Shown here in pieces: positions 43,210 to 53,790 of a DNA stretch of 64,000 nucleotides; position 1 is the stretch's first letter, and every line of letters starts with the position of its first letter. A model generated the notes under the pieces. The model saw nothing but the letters and a program-made list of their open reading frames with translations. It searched no databases and was not told the DNA's origin. Origin of the DNA: Amycolatopsis nigrescens CSC17Ta-90 (GTDB taxonomy: Bacteria; Actinomycetota; Actinomycetes; Mycobacteriales; Pseudonocardiaceae); the NCBI RefSeq assembly GCF_000384315.1, contig NZ_ARVW01000001.1:4774157-4838156 (forward strand), written 5' to 3'. The translations under genes were made by a program, and so were the position numbers.

Positions 43210-44609
43210 GCGTTCACCTCGAAAACCGCGAGCTGGGTCGGCGGGCCGACTTCGGGATCGTCCACCCCGACCGGCAGGTACCGCACCTGGTAGCCGTGCC
43301 GGTCCGCGACCCCGGCCGCCCAGTCGCGGAACTGCGCGCGGGTCCATTCGAACCGGTGGTCGTGGTGCCGGAAGGTGCCGGACGGCAGGCCGTCGAAACG
43401 TACGTTGTACTCCGAGTTCGGCGTGGTGACCACGACCGTCCGAGGGTGTGCGACGGCGAACACCGCGTGCTCCAGCGCGGGCAGCCGTTCCGGCTCCAGA
43501 TGTTCGATGACCTCCATCAGCACCGCCGCGTCGTACCCGGCCAGCGACGGGTCGGCGTAGGTCAGCGCGGACTGGCGCAGCCTGATCCGGTCGCGGGCGT
43601 GCTCCGGCAGCCGGTCCAGCTTGAGCCGCCGTTCGGCCGCGTCCAGCGCGCGGGTGGACACGTCCAGCCCGACGATCTCGGTGAAGGACGGTTCGGCCAT
43701 CAGCACCCGCAACAGCGCGCCACCGCCGCAGCCGAGGTCCAGCACCCGCCGCGCGCCGGCCGCCCGCAGTGCGGCCAGCACGCTGCCCTGGCGCTGCACG
43801 GCCAATGGCTGCGGCTGCTCCGGCGCCTCGGTGACCCTCGGCTCGGCGAGCGGATCCTCCACCTCGGCAGTGTTCGGGCCGTCGATCTCGGCCAGTCTGG
43901 ACAGCGCGTAGCCGATGTAGGGCTTGCGGTGCACCAGGTACCGGCTGGTGATCAGCTCGCGTTCGGGGTGCCCGGCCAGCCAGTTTTCGCCGGCCCGCAG
44001 CAGCTTGTCCGCCTCGTCCTGGCTGACCCAGTAGTGCTTTCCGCCGTCCAGCGCGGGCAGCAGCACGTAGAGCTGGCGCAGCGCGTCGGCGAGCCGCAAC
44101 TTGCCGGTCAGGGTGAGATCGAGGTAGCGGGACTCGCCCCAGTCCGGGAACTCCGGGTCCAGCGGCGCCGGGGTACCGGACACCTGCCAGCCGAGCGGTT
44201 CGAACAGCCGCCTGGTCAGGTCGAGCCCGCCGCTCGCGGACAGCGCCGGCACCCGGATCCGCAACGGGATCGCGCTCTCGGCCAGCTCCGGCCGCTGCTG
44301 GCACCGGCCGGTCATCGCGGTGCTGTAGACCGCGCGCAACGCGACCGCGAGCTGCGAGCCGGCGGCGTAGGGCCGGTCGTTGACGTACTGGGTGAGGCCG
44401 TCGGGCTGGCCGTTCCGCTTGCGCACCAAGGCGATCGGGTCGATCTCCACCAGCAGCGCCGCCGTGCACTCCGCCTCGCCGGCACGCGGGTAGAACACGT
44501 GCGCGGTACCGGCCGAGAGCTCGAAGCGCTGCGCTTTCTCCGGATGCTTGTGCAGCAGGAAGCCGAGGTCGGTGGCGGGCTGGTGGGTGGTGGTGATCGT
44601 CAGTAGCAC
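43206..44609 (-). CDS. hen1: 3'-terminal RNA ribose 2'-O-methyltransferase Hen1
   Basis: A 467-residue protein. The N-terminal ~240 residues are the Hen1 ligase-activating domain ([33 protein letters not shown]). The C-terminal half is a SAM methyltransferase with [23 protein letters not shown], and the metal-site signature MEVIEHLE plus [10 protein letters not shown], which provide the Glu/His ligands for Mn and the 3'-terminal ribose. It methylates the 2'-OH at the break in toxin-cut RNA before Pnkp seals it. The GTG at 44609 begins MLLTITTTH, directly at the conserved N-terminus. It is divergent from the DUF255 gene across 63 bp. Confidence 0.94.
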   Translation of the reverse strand: MLLTITTTHQPATDLGFLLHKHPEKAQRFELSAGTAHVFYPRAGEAECTAALLVEIDPIALVRKRNGQPDGLTQYVNDRPYAAGSQLAVALRAVYSTAMTGRCQQRPELAESAIPLRIRVPALSASGGLDLTRRLFEPLGWQVSGTPAPLDPEFPDWGESRYLDLTLTGKLRLADALRQLYVLLPALDGGKHYWVSQDEADKLLRAGENWLAGHPERELITSRYLVHRKPYIGYALSRLAEIDGPNTAEVEDPLAEPRVTEAPEQPQPLAVQRQGSVLAALRAAGARRVLDLGCGGGALLRVLMAEPSFTEIVGLDVSTRALDAAERRLKLDRLPEHARDRIRLRQSALTYADPSLAGYDAAVLMEVIEHLEPERLPALEHAVFAVAHPRTVVVTTPNSEYNVRFDGLPSGTFRHHDHRFEWTRAQFRDWAAGVADRHGYQVRYLPVGVDDPEVGPPTQLAVFEVNA

Positions 44610-44672
44610 GGCGCCCAGTTTGCCGCACGGACATCCCGGGCACAGGTTCTTTTCCCGTGCCACCCTGGTGGC

Positions 44673-46688
<2,016 letters not shown>

Positions 46689-46689
46689 A

Positions 46690-46738
46690 GCCCAACGTGA
46701 CGTTTGGCTCGTTCTATTGGCCAAACGTCACGTTGGGC
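46690..46738. repeat. Palindromic repeat, family 2 copy 3 (perfect)
   Basis: Perfect 18-bp arms GCCCAACGTGACGTTTGG (46690-46707) and 46721-46738 with the 13-base loop CTCGTTCTATTGG. It starts two bases after the DUF255 stop codon. It is the most regular of the three copies and probably closest to the founding sequence. Confidence 0.82.
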
Positions 46739-46860
46739 CGGTTCCGCTGGCGGCGAACGCTCGTCCCCGGCGACCGGATCGGCGTAGGGTTTGTAGTGAC
46801 GTAATCATGTAATCGTCGATGGAGGCGGGCATGTTCACGCACTGCGAATGGAGGGGTCAG

Positions 46861-47424
46861 ATGGGACGCGGTGGCTGGCGCGGCGGCAGAGGCGGCTGGC
46901 AGCAGGGCGAGGTGCCGTCCGCGGACGACGCCCCCGCCTGGATCGGCGGCAGGCTCCCGGACGAGTGGTTCACCGGTGCGCCGGAGGTGGTGATCGACCG
47001 CGAAGAGATCCTGATCGTGGGCGAGCTGCCGGCGCTGACCGAGGAGCAGACCGACGACGCGGCCCGTGCCGCGGCGGAGTCGGGCCGGATCAGCCGGTTC
47101 CGCGAGGAGACCAGGGACGACCGGATCGAGATCGCCCGTCAGATCGAGCACCGCTACCAGCGCAAGGTGGCCTGGGGTGCCAAGCTCGGCGGCAGCAAGG
47201 AGCTGTTCACCACGCTGTCCGCGCCGGTGATGACCAGGCTGCGCCAGCCGGAGCGGCTGGTGCTGGACACACTGGTCGACTCCGGGGTGGCCAGGTCGCG
47301 GTCCGAAGCGCTGGCCTGGGCCGTCCGGCTGGTCGGGCAGCACGCCGACGAATGGCTCGGTGAGCTGCGCGAGGCGATGTCCAAGGTGGACGATCTGCGG
47401 TCGAAGGGCCCGGACCTGGGCTGA
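46861..47424 (+). CDS. Conserved-looking protein with C-terminal ribbon-helix-helix-like segment
   Basis: A 187-residue cytoplasmic protein: Gly/Arg/Trp-rich start (MGRGGWRGGRGGWQQGE), a charged middle (EVVIDREEILIVGELPALTEEQTDDAARA, EIARQIEHRYQRKVAWGAKLGG), and a C-terminal part LVLDTLVDSGVARSRSEALAWAVRLVGQH that reads like a ribbon-helix-helix. It could bind nucleic acid, but the family is not named with confidence. ATG 46861 has GGAGGGG four bases upstream; ATG 46831, with GGAGG five bases upstream, would add ten residues. The promoter region contains GTAATCATGTAATC. Confidence 0.6.
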   Translation: MGRGGWRGGRGGWQQGEVPSADDAPAWIGGRLPDEWFTGAPEVVIDREEILIVGELPALTEEQTDDAARAAAESGRISRFREETRDDRIEIARQIEHRYQRKVAWGAKLGGSKELFTTLSAPVMTRLRQPERLVLDTLVDSGVARSRSEALAWAVRLVGQHADEWLGELREAMSKVDDLRSKGPDLG

Positions 47425-47467
47425 AGCTTGTGCTGCGGCGTCGGCGTCGGTGAGAGACGCTGAGCGC

Positions 47468-49453
47468 ATGGATCTTCCGGAGATTCCCGCCAAGGTCGGC
47501 CCAGCGGCGCTGACGTCCGTACTGGACGGCCGCTGGGCCGAACTGCGCCGCTCGGTGCGCACCGAGATGTCCGGCACCCGGTTCCGGGACGGCATCGAGC
47601 TCGACGTCGAGCAGCACCGCGCCCAGGTGCTGGAGCAGCTGCACGAGCTGGCCAAGAGCGACCGGCCGAGGCTGGGTTTCGCCAGGGCGTACGGCGGAGC
47701 CGACGACATCGGCGGTTCGGTGATGTCCTTCGAGATGCTCGGTTTCGGCGATCTGTCGCTGATGGTCAAGGCCGGCGTCCAATGGGGTCTGTTCGGCGGC
47801 GCGGTGCAGCTGCTCGGCACGGCGAAGCACCACGAGCGCTACCTCCGGCCGATCATGGACCTGGAGCTGCCCGGCTGTTTCGCGATGACGGAGTCCGGGC
47901 ACGGCTCGGATGTGCAGCACCTGCGCACCACCGCCAGCTACGACCCGGCGACGGCCGAGTTCGTGATCGACACCCCGCATCCGGCGGCGCGCAAGGACTA
48001 CATCGGCAACGCGGCACGGGACGGCCGGATGGCCGCGGTGTTCGCCCAGCTCGTCACCGGCGGCGAGCGGCGCGGGGTGCACGCCTTCCTGGTGCCGATC
48101 CGGCACGACGACGGCAGCCCGATGCCGGGCGTGCTGATCGAGGACTGCGGGCGTAAGGCCGGGCTGAACGGGGTGGACAACGGCAGGCTGACCTTCTCCC
48201 AGGTGCGCGTGCCGCGTGATGCGCTGCTGGACAGGTACGGCCAGGTCGCCGAGGACGGCACTTACACCAGTTCGATCGAGAGCGACGGGCGGCGCTTCTT
48301 CACCATGCTCGGCACGCTGATCCGCGGCCGGGTCAGCGTGGCCGGCAGCGCGGGCAGCGCGACCAAACGCGCGCTCACCATCGCCGTCCGCTACGGCGAG
48401 ATCCGCCGCCAGTTCAACCGGCCCGGCGATCCGGATGAGGTGCTGCTGCTGGACTACCGCGCGCACCAGCGCAAGCTGCTGCCCGCGCTGGCCACCAGCT
48501 ACGCGCTGCACTTCGCGCAGGAGGAGCTCGTCGCCACGCTGCACGACATCCAGGGCAGCAAGGACGTCGAAGAGGAGCGGCAGCGGGAGCTGGAGTCGCG
48601 CGCCGCCGGGATCAAGGCGGTGTCCACCTGGCACGCCACGCGGACGATCCAGGCCGCGCGGGAGGCATGCGGCGGCGCGGGCTACCTCGCGGAGAACCTG
48701 TTGCCCTCGCTCAAGGCGGACACCGACGTGTTCACCACTTTCGAGGGTGACAACACGGTGCTGCTCCAGCTGGTCGCCAAGGGCCTGCTGACCAGTTACA
48801 AGGACCATTTCGAGGACCTCAGCCCGCTCGCCACCGCGAAGTTCGCGGCCGAGCAGTTCATGGGCGTGGTGATCGAGCGGACCGCCGCGCGCAAGCTGAT
48901 CGAGCGGCTGGTGGATGCCAGTCCCGGCCGCGACGACGAAGACGCGCTGTTCGACCGCGGCTGGCAGGTGAAGCTGTTCGAGGACCGCGAAGAGCACGTG
49001 CTCGACGGTGTGGCGCGTCGCCTGCGCCGGGCCGCTTCGAGTTCGGACGACGCCTTCAGTGTCTTCAGTGTCTTCAATGACGCACAGGACCATGTGCTGC
49101 GGGCCGGCCGCGCGCATGTGGACCGGGTGGTGCTGGAGGCTTTTGTGGCGGCCATCGACCGGTGCGCCGACCAGGACGCGAAACTGCTGCTGGATCGGCT
49201 GTGCGACCTCTACGTGCTGTCGAACATCGAGGCCGACCGGGCGTGGTTCCTCGAGCACGGCCGGCTCACCTCAGCCAGGTCGAAAGCCGTGGTGTCCGCG
49301 GTGAATGAGCTGTGCGCGCAGCTGCGCCCGCACGCCCGAACGCTGGTCGACGCGTTCGCCATACCCGAGCAGTTCCTGGCCGCGCCGATCGTGGCCGGCG
49401 AGGAGCAGCGCCGCCAGGACGCCCAGCGCGCCCACGAGGCCACGCCGGAGTGA
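47468..49453 (+). CDS. Acyl-CoA oxidase / dehydrogenase-like flavoenzyme
   Basis: A 661-residue protein. The N-terminal part has acyl-CoA dehydrogenase signatures: CFAMTESGHGSDVQHLRTTA (FAD/substrate loop), GRKAGLNGVDNGRLTFSQVRVPRDALLDRY, RRQFNRPGDPDE and the catalytic-helix region CGGAGYLAENLLPSLKADTDVFTTFEGDNTVLLQ, cited in pieces. A further ~200-residue C-terminal domain makes it ACOX-sized rather than a ~390-residue dehydrogenase. It oxidises acyl-CoA to enoyl-CoA, passing electrons to oxygen or ETF; sequence alone does not decide. The ATG at 47468 is 43 bp after the previous gene. Its stop abuts the convergent PPOX gene (0 bp). Confidence 0.85.
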   Translation: MDLPEIPAKVGPAALTSVLDGRWAELRRSVRTEMSGTRFRDGIELDVEQHRAQVLEQLHELAKSDRPRLGFARAYGGADDIGGSVMSFEMLGFGDLSLMVKAGVQWGLFGGAVQLLGTAKHHERYLRPIMDLELPGCFAMTESGHGSDVQHLRTTASYDPATAEFVIDTPHPAARKDYIGNAARDGRMAAVFAQLVTGGERRGVHAFLVPIRHDDGSPMPGVLIEDCGRKAGLNGVDNGRLTFSQVRVPRDALLDRYGQVAEDGTYTSSIESDGRRFFTMLGTLIRGRVSVAGSAGSATKRALTIAVRYGEIRRQFNRPGDPDEVLLLDYRAHQRKLLPALATSYALHFAQEELVATLHDIQGSKDVEEERQRELESRAAGIKAVSTWHATRTIQAAREACGGAGYLAENLLPSLKADTDVFTTFEGDNTVLLQLVAKGLLTSYKDHFEDLSPLATAKFAAEQFMGVVIERTAARKLIERLVDASPGRDDEDALFDRGWQVKLFEDREEHVLDGVARRLRRAASSSDDAFSVFSVFNDAQDHVLRAGRAHVDRVVLEAFVAAIDRCADQDAKLLLDRLCDLYVLSNIEADRAWFLEHGRLTSARSKAVVSAVNELCAQLRPHARTLVDAFAIPEQFLAAPIVAGEEQRRQDAQRAHEATPE

Positions 49454-49846
49454 TCAGGAGACGTGGCCGGTGACTTTGCTGGGGGTCACGCGGACGGTTA
49501 CCCGGACGGCGCCGGGCGCGTCCTCCCCGGCGGGTTTGCCGTCGTACTTCCAGGACAGGCGTTCGTCGAGTTCGCGGCCGCCGCCCTCGATCGTCGCGGT
49601 GCCGCGGATTTCGGTGTACTCCTCCGGGTTCTCGCGGGCCATGATGGTCACGCTGACCCTGGGGTCGCGGCGGATGTTGCGTTCCTTCAGCCGCCCGGCG
49701 ACGGTGGAGAACAGCAGGTCGTCACCGTCGCGGCCGACCCACATCGCGGAGGTCTGGGGGCTGCCGTCGGCGTTGACGGTGGCCAGGGTGGCGTAGTTCG
49801 GGTCGTCCAGCAGCTTGCGGACGGCGTCGCTCAGCGAGATTCCCAT
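49454..49846 (-). CDS. PPOX-class (probable F420- or FMN-dependent) oxidoreductase
   Basis: A 130-residue split-barrel protein: NYATLATVNADGSPQTSAMWVGRDGDDLLFSTVAGRLKERNIRRDPRVSVTIMARENP is the typical PPOX/pyridoxamine-phosphate-oxidase-like core (helices and strands in that order), ending in a VRVTPSKVTGHVS strand. In actinobacteria of this size these usually bind F420. The substrate is unknown. It diverges from the AAA ATPase gene across 97 bp that include an A/T-rich stretch around 49867-49890. Confidence 0.8.
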   Translation of the reverse strand: MGISLSDAVRKLLDDPNYATLATVNADGSPQTSAMWVGRDGDDLLFSTVAGRLKERNIRRDPRVSVTIMARENPEEYTEIRGTATIEGGGRELDERLSWKYDGKPAGEDAPGAVRVTVRVTPSKVTGHVS

Positions 49847-49943
49847 CCGATCAACCTAGCGCAGACGTGTTATTCATACTATTAAATATTGGTTTACGGC
49901 CGCCAAATGTAACGCTTTCCAGTCCGTCTGCCGACATATCTTC

Positions 49944-51239
49944 GTGTGGCACAACTTCGGATTCCAGGAGAATCCTTATCAGACCGAGCCGATGCCGGCT
50001 ACCGAGGAGGGCAACGAGCTGCTGGTCGGCCGGGAGGAGGAGATCAAGAAGCTCGAGGTCCGGGTGGCCGAGTGCGGAAACCATGTGACCATTGAAGGAG
50101 ACAACGGGGTCGGCAAGACCAGCCTGCTGTCCGTGGTGGCCTACCGGCTGCGGTCCTCCAGTGAGGCGGGCGAATCGCCGCAGCTTTTCCTTCCGCTGTG
50201 CGAAGTATTCCAGCTGAATCCCGAAGATTCGGTAGATGAGTTCGTGAAGAAGGTGTATTACCAGATCGCCAGCACCATCGACAAGGAGTATCCGGTCCTT
50301 CGCCGGTACGCGCATCGGGTACCGGATATCGCGGACGTGCGGAGCTGGCTGCGCGCCCCGCTGCTGCACAGCACCGGGACCAACGTGAGCGCGCTGGGTT
50401 TCGGTGCCGGGGGCAGCAGGGGGCGGTCGGTGAACTCCTCGGCCGGATTCGCCGATTCCGGTTTCAAGGCGACCATCGACGAATGGCTGCCGCAGTTGTT
50501 CCCGACGAACCAGAGCGGCGGTTTCGTCGGCGTGATAGACAATCTCGAACTGCTGGAAACCACCCAGAACGCGCGCCGGCTGCTGGAAGGTTTGCGCGAC
50601 CCGCTGCTGAACCGGCGCGGTCTTCGCTGGATCCTGTGCGGTGCCCGCGGGATAGTCCGGACCGCGGTGTCCTCCCAGCGTCTGGAGGGCAGGCTGGCCG
50701 AGCCGCTGGAGATCAGGCCCATTTCGGACGGTTATGTCTCCGCCGCGATCGAGCGGCGAATAGAGCGCTACCGCGTCGACGAGAACGCGGTGGCGCCGCT
50801 GGGACCCGAATCGTTCCAATACCTCTACGACGTGCTCAACTGCAATCTGCGGAACGCGTTCAAGTACGCCCGCGACTTTTCCTTCTGGCTACTCGAAGAA
50901 GGCACCCTGTCGGGTGACGCGAGTGAGTACGACGGGTATTTCCGGGCCTGGCTGGCCGAACAGGCCGACCGGCACAACGAGCAGACCGATCTGACCAAGC
51001 GTGCCTGGCAGGTTTTCGATGATCTGGCATCCGGTCGCGGCTGGTGCTCACCAGGTGATTTCGAAGAGTTCGGCTTCAACTCCATGCCGCGGATGCGTAC
51101 CCACATCAAGGCGCTGGAGCAGGAGAATCTCGTTTTCACGTCGCTCAACGACGAATCCGACAAGCGCCGGAAGACCATCTGCATGACACCGCGGGGCTGG
51201 CTGGTGCGCTATTCCCGAAGCGGGTACGAACTGCCTTAG
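49944..51239 (+). CDS. Orphan AAA-type ATPase with C-terminal winged helix
   Basis: A 431-residue P-loop ATPase. NFGFQENPYQTEP and LLVGREEEIKKLEVRV precede Walker A GDNGVGKTSLL (about 52-62). Walker B is GFVGVIDNLELL (about 190-201); a sensor-like strand RWILCGARG follows. The last ~80 residues (TKRAWQVFDDLASGRGW, GFNSMPRMRTHIKALEQENLVF) look like a winged helix ending in KTICMTPRGWLVRYSRSGYELP. This resembles Orc/Cdc6-like or STAND-type regulators. No partner gene is coupled to it. Its G+C is lower than its neighbours, hinting at acquisition. The GTG start at 49944 is supported by immediate onset of the conserved NFGF motif. Function unknown. Confidence 0.7.
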   Translation: MWHNFGFQENPYQTEPMPATEEGNELLVGREEEIKKLEVRVAECGNHVTIEGDNGVGKTSLLSVVAYRLRSSSEAGESPQLFLPLCEVFQLNPEDSVDEFVKKVYYQIASTIDKEYPVLRRYAHRVPDIADVRSWLRAPLLHSTGTNVSALGFGAGGSRGRSVNSSAGFADSGFKATIDEWLPQLFPTNQSGGFVGVIDNLELLETTQNARRLLEGLRDPLLNRRGLRWILCGARGIVRTAVSSQRLEGRLAEPLEIRPISDGYVSAAIERRIERYRVDENAVAPLGPESFQYLYDVLNCNLRNAFKYARDFSFWLLEEGTLSGDASEYDGYFRAWLAEQADRHNEQTDLTKRAWQVFDDLASGRGWCSPGDFEEFGFNSMPRMRTHIKALEQENLVFTSLNDESDKRRKTICMTPRGWLVRYSRSGYELP

Positions 51240-51246
51240 GCCGCCG

Positions 51247-52134
51247 TCAGGCAGCGACGGTCAGTGGGAAGGTGACCCGGGTGAGTTCTTCGGAGACCGC
51301 CCACAGCCGCTTGGCGTCCTCCGGGTCGCTGGCCGCGAAGGTGCGGCTGACCAGTGTCGGGCCGCCGCGCATCTCGCCGATGCCGTCCGGGCCGAGGTAG
51401 CTGGCACCGGGCAGATCCTGGGTCGCGGCGTACAGCGTCGGTAGCGCCCCTGCCTTGCTGTCCTGCGCGAACAGCTTGTTCGCGAGCGGCGCGAAGGCGT
51501 TGACCACCCGGCTGCCGCTGTGGCTCTGCAGGTTGGTCGCGGCCCAGCCGGGATGCGCGGCGAACGCGCGCACGGTGGAACCCGACGCGGTGAGGCGGCG
51601 CTGGAGTTCCAGGGTGAACAGCAGGTTCGCCAGCTTGGACTGGCCGTAGGCGCGGACGCGGCCGTACTCGCCGGTCAGGTTCAGGTTGCCGAAGTGGATC
51701 CGTCCCGCGCGGTGGGCGCCGGAGGACACGGTGACCACGCGATCGGTCACGTGCGGCAGCAGCAGGTTGGTCAGCGCGAAGTGACCGAGATGGTTCGTGC
51801 CGAACTGCAGCTCGAAGCCGTCCTTGGTCTGCGCCTCCGGGACCGCCATCACCCCGGCGTTGTTGATCAGCAGGTCCAGATCGCCTGCCCAGTCCCCGGC
51901 GAACTCGCGTACGGAGGACAGGTCGGCGAGGTCGAGCCGACGGACTTCGGTGCTGCCGTCGATGGTCTTCGCCGCCGCGTGGCCGCGGTCGAGGTCGCGC
52001 ACGGCGAGCACGACATGCGCTCCGGCGGCCGCGAGCGCCTCCGTGGTGGCGATGCCGAGTCCGCTGTTGGCGCCGGTGACGACCGCGGTGCGGCCGTGGA
52101 GATCGGGCAGGTCGGTTGCGTTCCAGTTCGTCAT
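51247..52134 (-). CDS. SDR oxidoreductase (retinol-dehydrogenase-like)
   Basis: A 295-residue short-chain dehydrogenase. Cofactor motif TGANSGLGIATT, NNAGVMAVPE, catalytic Ser in VVTVSSGAH and YGQSKLAN containing Tyr-x3-Lys. The FGTNHLGHFALT segment and the proline/glycine C-terminus fit the WW-domain-oxidoreductase/retinol dehydrogenase-like SDR group; substrate unknown. The ATG at 52134 coincides with the predicted transcription start of a TTGACA-N17-TACATT promoter, so the mRNA is probably leaderless. It diverges from a TetR gene and the operator covers both promoters. Confidence 0.88.
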   Translation of the reverse strand: MTNWNATDLPDLHGRTAVVTGANSGLGIATTEALAAAGAHVVLAVRDLDRGHAAAKTIDGSTEVRRLDLADLSSVREFAGDWAGDLDLLINNAGVMAVPEAQTKDGFELQFGTNHLGHFALTNLLLPHVTDRVVTVSSGAHRAGRIHFGNLNLTGEYGRVRAYGQSKLANLLFTLELQRRLTASGSTVRAFAAHPGWAATNLQSHSGSRVVNAFAPLANKLFAQDSKAGALPTLYAATQDLPGASYLGPDGIGEMRGGPTLVSRTFAASDPEDAKRLWAVSEELTRVTFPLTVAA

Positions 52135-52141
52135 GGCCGCC

Positions 52142-52196
52142 AATGTAGTCACCGCCTACAAAGTTGTCAACGCCTACAATGATGGCGGCGACTACA
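52142..52196. promoter_or_regulatory. Leaderless SDR promoter overlapped by TetR operator
   Basis: Minus strand: -35 TTGACA (complement of 52165-52170), 17-bp spacer, -10 TACATT (complement of 52142-52147), placing +1 close to the ATG at 52134. Overlapping it are 13-base inverted repeats TGTAGTCACCGCC (52144-52156) and 52184-52196 with one mismatch, plus direct repeats GTCACCGCCTACA (52148-52160) and GTCAACGCCTACA (52166-52178), 18 bp apart. Confidence 0.65.
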
Positions 52197-52215
52197 TGGG
52201 TTGTATGCTCCCCGC

Positions 52216-52800
52216 ATGCGTCGTTACCACCACGGAGACCTGCGTGCCGCGTTGCTCGCCCGCGCGGAGCAGACACTGCGGGAGAAGGGTGCCGACGCAC
52301 TGTCGCTTCGTCAGCTCGCCAAGGATCTCGGCGTGAGCCACGCGGCGCCGAGCCGGCACTTCAAGGACAAGCGGGCGCTGCTCGACGCGCTCGCGCTGAC
52401 CGGGCTGGACCGGCTCGCCGGCGCGATGGAACGCGCGAACACCGGCCCCGGTGACATCCGCAGCCGGCTACTCGCGCTCGCCAGGGCGTACGTGGACTTC
52501 GCGATCGCGGAGCCCGAACTGCTCGAAGTGATGTACACCGGCAAGCACGACCCGCTGGTCTCGGACCAGGTCGTCGCGGCGGGGGAACGGCTGGGGGTGG
52601 CGATTCTGCGCCCGATCGTCGAGGCGCAGGAAGCCGGCGAGGTGGTGGCCGGCGACCCGGCGGGCATCGCCATGGTGGCCGCCTCGGCGCTGCACGGGTT
52701 CGCTTCGCTGACCGCCAACGGTTCGTTCGAAAAAAATGATGCCCCCGAGTTGCTCGAGGGCATCATCGATCATCTGCTCAGCGGGCTGTCCCCCCGCTGA
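52216..52800 (+). CDS. TetR/AcrR-family regulator, divergent from SDR
   Basis: A 194-residue protein beginning MRRYHHGDLRAALLARAEQTL, with HTH SLRQLAKDLGVSHAAPSRHFKDKRALLDAL; the HHGDLR start and PSRHF motif mark the TetR_C_13/WHG-like subgroup. The ligand domain follows (DFAIAEPELLEVMYTGKHDP, AASALHGFASLTANGSF). The ATG at 52216 lies about ten bases after a TATGCT -10-like hexamer. It probably represses itself and the SDR gene through the operator at 52142-52196. The last ~25 codons contain an antisense terminator for the convergent hydrolase. Confidence 0.88.
   Translation: MRRYHHGDLRAALLARAEQTLREKGADALSLRQLAKDLGVSHAAPSRHFKDKRALLDALALTGLDRLAGAMERANTGPGDIRSRLLALARAYVDFAIAEPELLEVMYTGKHDPLVSDQVVAAGERLGVAILRPIVEAQEAGEVVAGDPAGIAMVAASALHGFASLTANGSFEKNDAPELLEGIIDHLLSGLSPR
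52730..52766 (-). terminator. Antisense intrinsic terminator inside the tetR coding sequence
   Basis: On the minus strand a 13-bp stem (52753-52765 with 52737-52749, 3-base loop, one G-U) is followed by seven U (complement of 52730-52736). The single odd pair is G-U in minus-strand RNA but A-C in plus-strand RNA, so the element is built for the minus strand, 41 bp past the hydrolase stop. Confidence 0.8.
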
Positions 52801-52806
52801 CCGGCG

Positions 52807-53700
52807 CTACTTCGGCATCGGCGCGTCCAGGAAGGCCGGGATCGCCGGGCGCAGCAGGTCGTCCCGCGACGGCAGGGTGATGTGGGAGGTCGCGGGCAGC
52901 ACCACCAGCTGGGAGGCGGGCAGGCCCTCCGGGGTGTCGCCCATGACGCCGCCGCCGAGCAGTCGGAACAGCTCCACCGCGTGCTCGGGCCGGACGATGT
53001 CGGAGTCACCGATGATCAGCTGCGTCGGTGCCTTGACGCCCCGGACCGCCTCGTCCGGCACGGTCGGCAGGTTGCCGTCCATCTCCTTGACCCGCTCGAC
53101 CAGCTTGGGGAAGTCCTGCGGGCGCGGCGCGATCCGCAGGTACTCCTGGTGGAACACGCTGCCTTCGAGCATGCTCGGCTCGAGGTCTTTGATCCCGTCC
53201 AGCACGCCGGGGTGCAGTCCTTCGGGCTTGGCGGAGACCGAGGCCAGCACCAGCTTGCGGGTCAGTTCGGGGTGCCGGATGCCGAGTTCCAGCGCGATCC
53301 CGGCGCCCATGCTGTATCCGAAGAAGTCCGCGTTGGTGACGCCGATCTTGCCCAGCAGGGCGGCGGTGTCCTCGGCCATCGTGGACATCCGCAGCGGCCG
53401 GTCGATGTCCGCGGTGTGGCCGTGCGCCTGCTGCTCGACCGAGATGACCCGGCGATGCTTCGACAGGAACGGGATCAGCTCGCCGAAGGAGGTCCCGGTC
53501 GCCGAGAACGCGCCGTGCAGGAGCACCAGCGGTGTGCCGGTGCTCTTGCCGTACTCCTCGTAGTACATGTCCAGCCCGTTGACCGGCACGTAGTGACCGC
53601 GCCCCTTGCCGGTCTCCGCCTTCTCGCCGGCCTGCCCGGACCCCACGACCAGCAGCGAGGCGGCGATCATGGCGGCTGCGGTGAACAGTGTCTTCTTCAT
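52807..53700 (-). CDS. Exported alpha/beta hydrolase
   Basis: A 297-residue protein with signal peptide KKTLFTAAAMIAASLLVVGSGQA and mature alpha/beta hydrolase: oxyanion LLHGAFSATG, nucleophile elbow GYSMGAG, acid in IIGDSDIV and base His in PATSHITL. The substrate is not deducible; family members include esterases and lactonases. The ATG at 53700 has GGAGGG nine bases upstream and gives the signal peptide directly. It follows fdsD by 90 bp on the same strand and may be weakly co-transcribed, but has no link to formate metabolism. Its terminator lies within the convergent tetR. Confidence 0.85.
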   Translation of the reverse strand: MKKTLFTAAAMIAASLLVVGSGQAGEKAETGKGRGHYVPVNGLDMYYEEYGKSTGTPLVLLHGAFSATGTSFGELIPFLSKHRRVISVEQQAHGHTADIDRPLRMSTMAEDTAALLGKIGVTNADFFGYSMGAGIALELGIRHPELTRKLVLASVSAKPEGLHPGVLDGIKDLEPSMLEGSVFHQEYLRIAPRPQDFPKLVERVKEMDGNLPTVPDEAVRGVKAPTQLIIGDSDIVRPEHAVELFRLLGGGVMGDTPEGLPASQLVVLPATSHITLPSRDDLLRPAIPAFLDAPMPK

Positions 53701-53790
53701 CTTCGATGTCCCTCCAGAGTGGCCTTTACCCAGGCGTCGATCAGCCACCCCGCAAATCGACACCCCCGCCGACCCTTTTCGCGCCTCTGG

